Shown here one piece after another: positions 36,601 through 43,472 of a stretch of DNA of 64,000 nucleotides. A model generated the notes under the pieces. That model ran no database searches. It was not told the DNA's origin and saw nothing but the letters and a program-made list of their open reading frames with translations. The translations under genes were made by a program, and so were the position numbers. Origin of the DNA: Oceanispirochaeta sp. M1 (GTDB taxonomy: Bacteria > Spirochaetota > Spirochaetia > DSM-2461); NCBI RefSeq assembly GCF_003346715.1, contig NZ_QQPQ01000007.1:62001-126000 (forward strand), read 5' to 3'. The first letter of the stretch is position 1. The number at the start of each line of letters is the position of its first letter.

Positions 36601-37953
36601 CCAGGCATGAGCGATATTAAGGTCTCCCGCCGCTGACTCTTCCAGAAAGGAACCGGTTCCTGCAGAGCAGGCTTCGTTCATGGCGTAGTCTATGGGAACC
36701 TTGTTTTCAAGGAGAACATATTTGGCATCCTGTCCCCCGATCTCAAAGATTGTATCTACATCTTTACTGAAAAAAGTCGTTCCATGTGAGTGGGCTATAA
36801 TCTCATTGTAAACGGCAACCGTTTCCATATATACACCCAGAATCTCACGGGAGGATCCTGTTGTGGCCGCCAGGGAGATCTTGATAGCCGAGGGATTTCC
36901 GATATCTTTATGTATTTTTTTTCTTAATTCAATAATACAGTTCTGCAGTGCTCTGACAGGATCCCCATGGGTTCTTCCATAATGGGCGGCTACAATTTCC
37001 GAGCTCTCCATATCAATAAGACAGGCTTTTGTTGTTGTGGAACCACCGTCAATTCCAAGAATATATTCATGGTCTTTTTTTACAGTACCAATTTCAGTTT
37101 CGAAGTAGCGAACCTTATCAGACGCCGATTTCAGATCTTTGTAGCGGTCAAATCTGACCTTGCTGTTTTTCAGGATCATTTCTGATCCGGGAAGGGGTGA
37201 ACCGTTTTCCACGGCCAGGTGGGCTGCTCCGAATGCTTCGAAATAGGGGGCTTCTTCAGGAATAATAAATTCAATGTCAGGAGATTTCTCTTTCATAAAT
37301 CGGAGAATATGTTTGTTTCGGGTAATCCCCCCGCTGAGGAGTACTTTTCCAGATTCTATTTTGGCCCTGTTTAAAAAGTCACAGACCTTGGTGGCCATCA
37401 CATCACTCAGGGATACGACAATATCATCCTTCGTTGCTTCTTTCTTGTTCAGTTTATGAGTACAGTCACTCTTCATAAATACGGAGCATCGTGCGGAGAG
37501 GGAACAGACCCGGCTCTCTTCTGAGACCCGGTTTACTCCGTCCAGGTTCATATCCATACGGGCCAGCTGTTGTTTGAAAAACTCACCTGTTCCCGAAGCA
37601 CATTTGCTGCCGGAAAAATTATTGGTTATCTTGCCCTCTTTGTTGACAGCATAGACCACAAGATCTTCACCGCCCATACTCACAACAGCATTAACAGAAT
37701 ATCCTGTTTTTTCCAGGGCTTTTTCTACACATACAGGTTCGATTACAGAGTTGGCAGCAAGGAGGTAGCGGCCTTCAGTTCCTGTGACCAGCAGGGGTAT
37801 TCCCTCTTCAAGATCGTTTTCATCCAGCAGATTTACTACTGCATTCTGAAAATCTCCTTCATGGGGGGTTACTTTGCTCCACAATTGTATTCCATCTTCT
37901 AGGAGTACACTTTTAAGACTCGAGCTGCCTATATTGATACCAATACTTTTCAT
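33637..37953 (-). CDS. Acyl-CoA dehydratase activase / 2-hydroxyacyl-CoA dehydratase fusion
   Basis: 1438 aa. Two BcrAD/BadFG-type ASKHA ATPase domains come first: one at the N-terminus (NIGSSSLKSV, SGSKCASGTGEFF) and one near 300-580 (LGIDGGSTTTKACLID, EACSAGTGSFLEE, GEHCSAFINSD). Cys clusters around them may bind the [4Fe-4S] of activases. Then a DUF2229-like region with CxxCxxxC-like Cys (CKSCENFCPIQ) and, to the end, a dehydratase-like part with Cys such as NFSCAPD and PCRTGQ. Activases use ATP to push an electron into a dehydratase for radical dehydration of 2-hydroxyacyl-CoA or for aryl-CoA. Start at 37953 rather than 37965: GAGGT lies before it. Confidence 0.85.
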   Translation of the reverse strand: MKSIGINIGSSSLKSVLLEDGIQLWSKVTPHEGDFQNAVVNLLDENDLEEGIPLLVTGTEGRYLLAANSVIEPVCVEKALEKTGYSVNAVVSMGGEDLVVYAVNKEGKITNNFSGSKCASGTGEFFKQQLARMDMNLDGVNRVSEESRVCSLSARCSVFMKSDCTHKLNKKEATKDDIVVSLSDVMATKVCDFLNRAKIESGKVLLSGGITRNKHILRFMKEKSPDIEFIIPEEAPYFEAFGAAHLAVENGSPLPGSEMILKNSKVRFDRYKDLKSASDKVRYFETEIGTVKKDHEYILGIDGGSTTTKACLIDMESSEIVAAHYGRTHGDPVRALQNCIIELRKKIHKDIGNPSAIKISLAATTGSSREILGVYMETVAVYNEIIAHSHGTTFFSKDVDTIFEIGGQDAKYVLLENKVPIDYAMNEACSAGTGSFLEESAAGDLNIAHAWEIGEIALKAENPLKFGEHCSAFINSDIRKAIQQGARREDITAGIVTSIVSNYLNRVVGNRTIGKKIFLQGGVAKNKAVPLAFAMLLDKEILVPPAPELMGCFGVGILARQKLQEGLIEKSSIDMEAVLDTEIEYERVFTCKSCENFCPIQVLNVNGHKYMFGGRCSKYANSKKKSESSTQVINYIDKRNEMMFTTFSPTVESFRQKRDFTIGIPRCFSVHSLYPLYSWFFHELGIKTVLSDEIAHEGVARAESTYCFPAEIAHGAVQDIINKKTDYIFVPHFRDMPSMEKDVHANFCPITQSLPYYIQKAFPYVPEEKLIPLIVTFKFGEAKALEYFYKLGEQLSIPETEIKAAFKKAVQKQEEYLHASREMGKEALKKAKEHDHPVIALLGRPYNAFTAEANMGIPRKFSSRGYSIIPFDIIPQGDEKIFENMYWYYGQLDMKAAARLKDEENIYITFITNFSCAPDSFILHYLKWMMGTKPFLILELDSHSADAGVDTRVEAFLDIIEGYRSREAESNAERYDNGLRFINNGRDPLHLKNELNGETIPIMNNKKVKMLLSNMGDLSTAMMASIVRRSGINAQALPVADSRTLQLARSHASGKECVPSHLVLGAALKFINSEEYRKDEIYLLFVPITTGPCRTGQYFVFYENLFKDMRLENVVVVTLSADNSYTELGPDFSKNMWHGLVISDYMKDIQTSLRACAENPKEALEIYNEQWHEMIAVIDKDFKLAYPALKKVAKRVSEIPLKKTIHEVPRVLIVGEIYVRRDDFAVDELVDLMSKKNIIAKVSGISEWIHYLDFVRDYDLKKRLRLRPWYERPFAVEQRKLMTLHLESAWKHAVERKAKRILDTTDLIPHTPHDMKKIMKNTSENFVNLELNSEIAISSGVAATAMEEGYSGIVNISPFACLIGRVIEGLVTPWAREKNYPAFSLEVDGNILPPNIINKLNIFMMNVLRFRTDPDSSELIESGETSSDKDEAMVSGND

Positions 37954-38156
37954 AGTTGACCTCATTCCATGAATATATTAATTCTTTTTATCTTGTAAAA
38001 AAAGGTGTTATTTGACAAAAAAGTAGTTTGTGTCCAGTAAATGTTGATTATTAAACATTATTGAGCAGAATAAAGATTTTGTCTACGAGTCGGATTAATG
38101 AATACACCATGTAAAGATCTTGCAAAAGCGGTATAAGTCTGAAAGAATCTGATGTC

Positions 38157-39209
38157 ATGAAGATTGCCCTTTTATTATCCGGAGGAGTTGACAGTTCCGT
38201 CGCTCTCTACCGTCTCCTGGAACAAGGTTATACAGATATAACAGCCTACTATCTCAAGATCTGGCTTGAGGATGAATTAAGTTTTCTCGGGACCTGTCCC
38301 TGGGAGGAAGATATGGCGTATGCACGTGCTGTATGTGAGGCCAAAAATATTCCTTTAAAGGTTCTGCCTCTGCAGCAGGAGTATTTTGACCGGGTCGTTT
38401 CCTACACGATTTCAGAGCTCAAGAGAGGTCACACCCCCAGCCCGGACATCTTCTGTAATCAGAGAGTGAAATTCGGTGCCTTTTACGATAAGGTAAACGA
38501 GGAATACGACAAGGTTGCCACCGGTCATTACGGCATTGTTGAGGAGATAGACGGACTCAGCTATCTAAGGCGTTCTCCGGATCCCGTAAAGGATCAAAGC
38601 TATTTTCTCTCCCACCTCTCACAGGATCAGATAAGTAAGATCATATTTCCCATCGGCTCTCTTATGAAGGAGGAGGTTCGTGCACTGGCGCAGCGCTATG
38701 ATCTTCCCAATAAAGACCGAAAGGATAGTCAGGGAATCTGTTTTCTGGGGAAGATTAAATATTCGGATTTTGTAAAACATTACCTCGGTGAAAAAGAGGG
38801 AGAGATTCGGGAACTGGAAACAGAAGAGGTTCTTGGAAGCCACAAAGGTTTCTGGTTTCATACAATAGGACAGCGTCAGGGTCTGGGGCTGAGTAATGGT
38901 CCCTGGTATGTCACATCCAAGGATCTGGAGAATAATATTATCTACGTATCCTCAAGCAGGAATATTCTGGAACAGAAGAGAACAGTCTTTAATGTCTGTG
39001 AGCCGAACTGGATCAGTCGAAAGCCCCGGACAGATGAACTGACCCTTAAACTGAGGCATGGCCCCCGGCTGAACAGCTGCCGCATAAAGTGGCTTTCTGC
39101 AGAACGCATCGAGGTGACCATGGATGAGGGAGATAAGGGAATTGCTCCCGGACAATTTGCTGTTTTCTACGAGGATGACATCTGCCTGGGTGGTGCCAGA
39201 ATAGAGTAG
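38157..39209 (+). CDS. mnmA: tRNA-specific 2-thiouridylase
   Basis: Thiolates U34 of Lys, Glu and Gln tRNAs. 350 aa. SGGVDSSVALY (PP-loop), CNQRVKFG with the first catalytic Cys, ATGHYG, KDQSYFLSHLS, and GICFLGKIKYSDF with the second Cys, in the expected order; a C-terminal beta-barrel (KTVFNVCEPNW, APGQFAVFYEDDICLGGARI). No ribosome site at the ATG. The last 43 bases overlap the 3' end of the GDPD gene. Confidence 0.95.
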   Translation: MKIALLLSGGVDSSVALYRLLEQGYTDITAYYLKIWLEDELSFLGTCPWEEDMAYARAVCEAKNIPLKVLPLQQEYFDRVVSYTISELKRGHTPSPDIFCNQRVKFGAFYDKVNEEYDKVATGHYGIVEEIDGLSYLRRSPDPVKDQSYFLSHLSQDQISKIIFPIGSLMKEEVRALAQRYDLPNKDRKDSQGICFLGKIKYSDFVKHYLGEKEGEIRELETEEVLGSHKGFWFHTIGQRQGLGLSNGPWYVTSKDLENNIIYVSSSRNILEQKRTVFNVCEPNWISRKPRTDELTLKLRHGPRLNSCRIKWLSAERIEVTMDEGDKGIAPGQFAVFYEDDICLGGARIE

Positions 39210-39997
39210 TCTTTACAGACTTTTACCAGCATCTGAGGAATATCAGAAAAGATTCCATCCACCCCTTCTGAGAAGAGGGATCTCATCTTTTCTTCTTCAT
39301 TGATTGTCCAGACCTGAACCGCCAGTTTATTCTTTCTGCACCAGCTGAGAAAGGATGGCCGGATCAGTCTGTAGGGTCCTGCCTTTTCGGGGATTTGAAC
39401 AGCCCGTACCTGCCCTGATTTTACTGAAGCCGGAACCCAGCCCGATCTGTATAACAGCAGCACCTTGATCATCTCTCTCTGGCAGAGGGAGGTGGCTGTC
39501 CCTGGAAGTTCCTCCCGGAATGCCCTGATACTGCTGTGGTGGAAGGATCCTATGCAGACCCTTTTTTCCGCTCCCGCAGCCTTTATCACTCCGGCAGTCT
39601 TTTCTGCCAGCTCTCTGCCCGGATCTTTCATGTCGATGTTAAAGCGGGTCTCCGGAAACAGCCTGAGAGCATCTTTCAGAAGTAGAGGCCTGATTCCCCG
39701 GTCTCTGTGTGGAAAGGTCCTGCCCTGGTCTTTTGAGAATAGAAATCCCATATCAATATCTTTCAGATCCTCAAGACTGAGGGTCGAGATAAGGCGCCGG
39801 TCTCCCGTACAGCGGCTCAGGTCGGGATCATGGAAAATTAGAACATCTCCGTCCTTCATAAGCCTTACGTCTGTTTCAATAACATCCACTCCCATCTCAT
39901 AGGCGGAGCGGAAAGATGCTTCGGTATTTTCAGGGAAATCCTGACTGTTCCCCCTATGTGCCAGAGCCCTGGGCTGCGGTGAGAAAAAATCGGTCAT
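39167..39997 (-). CDS. Glycerophosphodiester phosphodiesterase
   Basis: Hydrolyses glycerophosphodiesters to glycerol-3-phosphate and an alcohol. 276 aa, no signal peptide, so probably cytoplasmic. LAHRGNSQDFPENTEASF (12-29) carries the catalytic His-Arg and Glu, then ETDVRLMKDGDVLIFHDPDLSR with Glu, Asp and His ligands for the metal, and VQVWTINEEEKM ... GVDGIFSDIP at the end of the barrel. 16 bp behind the alcohol dehydrogenase gene. Its C-terminus overlaps the mnmA 3' end on the other strand. Confidence 0.93.
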   Translation of the reverse strand: MTDFFSPQPRALAHRGNSQDFPENTEASFRSAYEMGVDVIETDVRLMKDGDVLIFHDPDLSRCTGDRRLISTLSLEDLKDIDMGFLFSKDQGRTFPHRDRGIRPLLLKDALRLFPETRFNIDMKDPGRELAEKTAGVIKAAGAEKRVCIGSFHHSSIRAFREELPGTATSLCQREMIKVLLLYRSGWVPASVKSGQVRAVQIPEKAGPYRLIRPSFLSWCRKNKLAVQVWTINEEEKMRSLFSEGVDGIFSDIPQMLVKVCKDYSILAPPRQMSSS

Positions 39998-40013
39998 TTG
40001 AACAGCTCTGTCA

Positions 40014-41198
40014 TCAGAATACTTCTTTTAGAAGCTCAAGGCGTTCTTCTTTGCTGAATGAATAAGGATTGTTTTTATTTCCGGAATCGGCTGCGGCCTT
40101 TTCCAGCAGATCCGCATTGAGACCAAGTTTTTCAAGGGAGGGCAGAGCTGCCGCGGCGGCCCATTTTTCCAGTTGTTCCGTAAGAATGGCTGTGGAATCA
40201 GAGATTGAGGCAGATTCCTTTCCACTGATCCTGACTGCCAGGGTCTGTACCTTTTTTAGTGCCGGATTGTTCCTATCCTCCCGGAGCAGTGCTTCAAAGG
40301 TCTTTTTCATTACAGGAGGGAGGAGTAGCCCGCATGCCGTTCCATGAGGCAGTTCAGCAAGTCCTCCGAGGGTTCCGGCAATCCCATGAACCGTTCCCAG
40401 GCCGGCATTTGCCAGAGTCAGCCCCGAAAGGCTGGCTCCCAGGGCTATCCGGTCGAAATCATCTGTCGAGGCTTTTCCCTCAAGGAGCGGGGAGAATGAT
40501 TTGAAAAATCCTTCAAGCCCCTCAAGGGCAAGGGCATCACTCAGTGCTGAGGCGCCGGTGGATATATATGATTCCAGAAGCTGGGAGAAGGCATCCATAC
40601 CGCAGGATGCGGCGGTTTCCTGTGGAAGGCTATCCAGCCAGGAGGAGTCTATTAGGGCCAGGTCGGGAATATAGTTATCATGCCTCAGGGATTTCTTGAA
40701 TCCTTCTTTACCAGGACGGCTGATAACCGCATTTTTAGTACATTCACTTCCGGTTCCCGCTGTAGAAGGGAGTGCATAGAGGGGAAGCCTTGAGCCGGAA
40801 GGAAGCCGTGTTCCAACACCCTCCAGATAATCCTGTACCGAAGCAAATCCCTCCAGAACAGCTGGTTCTGTCAGCATCGCAGATACAGCTTTTCCAGCAT
40901 CCAGAACACTTCCTCCCCCAAGGGCTAAAAGCGCTGATGGTAAGTTTCCTGCAGCTTCTCTGCAGATTGAATCTATATCTTCCGGTGAGGGCTCTCCTGA
41001 TATCTGTCTGTAATCACATCGAATTCCCTCACGCATCAGAGCATTCTGAAGAGATTTCCACAGGCTTGAAGAGGTGATACTTCGTCCGGAAATAACCAGG
41101 ATGGTTCCCTCATGCTTCTTGAGGTATGGAATTACCTCAAGAGTTTTCTCCCGGCCGAAGATTATTTTCCGGTTTGCATCAAAAGAGAACCCTACCAT
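40014..41198 (-). CDS. Iron-containing alcohol dehydrogenase
   Basis: 394 aa. GGGSVLDAGKAVSAM (NAD-binding loop near residues 95-108), LPSTAGTGSECTKNA (near 143), and metal ligands in GMDAFSQLLESY, GTVHGIAGTLGGL and ELPHGTACGLLLP. Reduces an aldehyde or ketone with NAD(P)H; the substrate is unknown. Its start overlaps the monooxygenase-like gene by 7 bp. Confidence 0.9.
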   Translation of the reverse strand: MVGFSFDANRKIIFGREKTLEVIPYLKKHEGTILVISGRSITSSSLWKSLQNALMREGIRCDYRQISGEPSPEDIDSICREAAGNLPSALLALGGGSVLDAGKAVSAMLTEPAVLEGFASVQDYLEGVGTRLPSGSRLPLYALPSTAGTGSECTKNAVISRPGKEGFKKSLRHDNYIPDLALIDSSWLDSLPQETAASCGMDAFSQLLESYISTGASALSDALALEGLEGFFKSFSPLLEGKASTDDFDRIALGASLSGLTLANAGLGTVHGIAGTLGGLAELPHGTACGLLLPPVMKKTFEALLREDRNNPALKKVQTLAVRISGKESASISDSTAILTEQLEKWAAAAALPSLEKLGLNADLLEKAAADSGNKNNPYSFSKEERLELLKEVF

Positions 41199-41500
41199 TT
41201 GCTCAGCTCCAGAGGTGCACAGACCTTATGAGATGTTCCTTTTCGGGGTTCTGCCATCCAGGGTGCGACATTTTCACGCCATTCCAGATAATGGGCTGTC
41301 TCCTTATGGGATTTTACAGCCTCTTCAGAACTGTATGCTTCATAGAGAAAGAAGCGGCAGCTGTCTTCAGTCTGCTGCAGTACATCAAAACGGATATTAC
41401 CCGTCTCTTTTCGGGTTTCCATATGGTTTTTGTGACTGGCGGCTTTGAATTCTTCTTCCTTACCTGGAATAACATGAACTTCTACACAATAGACTAACAT
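41192..41500 (-). CDS. ABM-domain protein (putative monooxygenase, LsrG-like)
   Basis: 102 aa from the ATG at 41500, preceded by AAGGAG. A small ferredoxin-like fold: VYCVEVHVIPGKEEEFK, FDVLQQTEDSCRFFLYEAYSSEEAVKSHKETAHY. ABM (antibiotic biosynthesis monooxygenase) proteins such as YgiN or LsrG act on quinones or similar ketones. Its role here is unknown; it overlaps the alcohol dehydrogenase gene. Confidence 0.85.
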   Translation of the reverse strand: MLVYCVEVHVIPGKEEEFKAASHKNHMETRKETGNIRFDVLQQTEDSCRFFLYEAYSSEEAVKSHKETAHYLEWRENVAPWMAEPRKGTSHKVCAPLELSKW

Positions 41501-41564
41501 CTGATTTCTCTCCTTAGATACCGGATACATTCATTCTCTGAATATAGTTGAGGACTGAAGCTGT

Positions 41565-43097
41565 TTATGGAATGATTTCCATTCTGTTGTAGCAGTTTCT
41601 GGTCCAGTTTACATGATTTTCTCTATAGGCGGTAAAACATCGGGGCAACAGTTCAATAATATCAGAAGCTGTAAAACTGTCGCTTGCACCATCGAATAAA
41701 TCGGCAGCCAGGCCATGGAGGAGAACAGCTTTTTTTACTGCTTCGCTTTTATCCTCTTCCTGTGCCAGCAAAGCGCAGATTATACCTGCCAGTACATCAC
41801 CACTGCCTGCGGTACCAAGTGCTTCGTTTCCTGTCAGGTTAATATATTCCCTGCCCTCGGGAAGGGAGATGACAGTCCGGGGACCTTTATAGACACAGAT
41901 TGCGTTATAAGCTTTTTCCAGAGCGTCTTCAGTCTTTTCAGCAAGACGTCTCTGTTCTCCAGGGTGGGGTGTTATAACTGTGGCAGACTTCCGCTTAAGG
42001 GTCAGCTCCGGGAACCCGGCAAGAGCATTAAGAGCATCCGCATCGATTACCAGAGGTACAGGTATTGCCGGGATCAGTTTTCTGATAAGGGAAACGGTCT
42101 CCTCCTGTTGAGTCATTCCGGGACCCAGAACTACAGCATCCTGTTTTGAGGAGAGCTCCAGCAGGAGTTCAAAATTCTCTTCAGAAATAGTAGCTGCGGC
42201 TGTTTCTTTCAGACCTTTAATAACGGCTTCCGGACAATGAATCGAGAACGTTCCATTATGAGATGCCGGAACCGCTACAGTGACATACCCCGCTCCTGAA
42301 CGGTAGGCAGCTCTGGCTGCAAGTGCCGGTGCACCTATATAGTCACCACCTCCCCCGATCACAAGAATCTTTCCGAAACTGTTTTTATACCCCAGGGGAT
42401 CTCTTGTTTTTAGAGCTTCCGGAAGATTCAGCTCGGATTTGAATTTTTCATCTTTATAGAGTTCAGGGGGGAAGGATATACGGGAGCAAATGAGCTTTCC
42501 ATTCTTTAAATATCCGGGACTCTTTATATTTCCGTATTTTGGTGCGCCGAAGCATATTGTACTCTCCGCTTTGACTGCACAGCCCAGTTCTTCGGAACTC
42601 TTTCCATCCAGTCCCGAGGGAATATCCAGAGAGACTACAGGGCTTCTGCTCTGGTTCATTTCAAGGATGAGTTCTTTTTTATCACCGTCGACTTCTCTGT
42701 TTAATCCTGTTCCTAACAGGGCATCAACAATCAGTTCTGAATTATTGAAGAGCTTTTCACGCCGTTTTTTGTCGGGATTATAGAAGATGGGAATTGGCAG
42801 CTTTTCAAGGCACAGCAGATTCTGCAGTGATGAATCAGTCATCTTTCCTTTTGAACCGGAAATAAGGACTTCCACTTTTTTTTCAGTGCTGTAGAGTTTA
42901 CGTGCAAGTGCAAGACCGTCTCCACCGTTGTTCCCTCTGCCGCAGATAATGAGAACTTTATTGAACCTGTAAGAATCTAAAATATGATTCAATGCCGCGG
43001 AGGCGGCATTTTCCATCAGGATAAGTGCAGGAATTCCGTATTGACGGATGCAGTTCTCATCCATCAGACGCATTTCTTCAGGACTGAGAACTATCAT
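41565..43097 (-). CDS. nnr: Bifunctional NAD(P)H-hydrate epimerase / ADP-dependent dehydratase
   Basis: Repairs damaged NADHX and NADPHX. 510 aa. N-terminal YjeF-N epimerase (MRLMDENCIRQYGIPALILMENA, CGRGNNGGDGLALARKL, DALLGTGLNRE; about 1-210) fused to the C-terminal ribokinase-like dehydratase (VIGGGGDYIGAPALAARAAYRSG, VLGPGMTQQEET, NEALGTAGSGDVLAGIICALL with the catalytic Asp). 3 bp after the small hypothetical gene. Confidence 0.95.
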   Translation of the reverse strand: MIVLSPEEMRLMDENCIRQYGIPALILMENAASAALNHILDSYRFNKVLIICGRGNNGGDGLALARKLYSTEKKVEVLISGSKGKMTDSSLQNLLCLEKLPIPIFYNPDKKRREKLFNNSELIVDALLGTGLNREVDGDKKELILEMNQSRSPVVSLDIPSGLDGKSSEELGCAVKAESTICFGAPKYGNIKSPGYLKNGKLICSRISFPPELYKDEKFKSELNLPEALKTRDPLGYKNSFGKILVIGGGGDYIGAPALAARAAYRSGAGYVTVAVPASHNGTFSIHCPEAVIKGLKETAAATISEENFELLLELSSKQDAVVLGPGMTQQEETVSLIRKLIPAIPVPLVIDADALNALAGFPELTLKRKSATVITPHPGEQRRLAEKTEDALEKAYNAICVYKGPRTVISLPEGREYINLTGNEALGTAGSGDVLAGIICALLAQEEDKSEAVKKAVLLHGLAADLFDGASDSFTASDIIELLPRCFTAYRENHVNWTRNCYNRMEIIP

Positions 43098-43100
43098 AAA

Positions 43101-43373
43101 CTATTCCGGTGTGGTTCCTGCAAATTTGAAAATTTCAGACTGAACCCACATAAAATTCTGATTTTCCGTGGGAACTAGAAACTGTGATGTCTCTACGACA
43201 TTCTCGTCTTCTGCAACAATGGTGACATCCTTGACTGCTAGTACGGGATATTTAATACCCTGTCTGAAGTTCTTGGCTATCTTTACGTATTCTGAGGAGA
43301 TATAAGGAAAAAAGTCATTATGATCTGTATCATAATTCTCTCTGATAACAACATAAAAAATACAGCTTTTCAT
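43101..43373 (-). CDS. Small conserved-looking hypothetical protein
   Basis: 90 aa, ATG at 43373 with GGAGG 6 bp upstream; the longer ATG at 43406 has none. Regular beta-rich sequence (SCIFYVVIREN, PVLAVKDVTIVAEDENVV) without catalytic motifs. No family recognised; it is tightly linked (3 bp) to the NAD(P)H-hydrate repair gene. Confidence 0.6.
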   Translation of the reverse strand: MKSCIFYVVIRENYDTDHNDFFPYISSEYVKIAKNFRQGIKYPVLAVKDVTIVAEDENVVETSQFLVPTENQNFMWVQSEIFKFAGTTPE

Positions 43374-43421
43374 TGGATCCTCCGTGAAGCTGAGCAGTGA
43401 TTTCATTAGTATTATACAGGA

Positions 43422-43452
43422 TCAGAAAAAAATGCACCTCTTTTTTTCCTGA
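43422..43452 (-). terminator. Possible AT-rich terminator before the hypothetical/NAD(P)H repair genes
   Basis: TCAGaAAAAAA pairs with TTTTTTTcCTGA around an 8-nt loop. It lies just after the stop of the 43473-45314 gene; the long A/T arms supply a T-run in either direction. Weak call. Confidence 0.35.
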
Positions 43453-43472
43453 AAAATAGAATAATTGATGAT

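Noticed and set aside
38012-38040. TTGACA upstream of mnmA.
   Set aside because: No acceptable -10 box at 16-18 bp.
38116-38128. GATCTTGCAAAAG, also found at 57332-57344, each about 27-29 bp before a plus-strand ATG.
   Set aside because: Only two copies, no consistent -10 box, no palindrome and no other shared feature; a chance repeat is more likely than a regulon.
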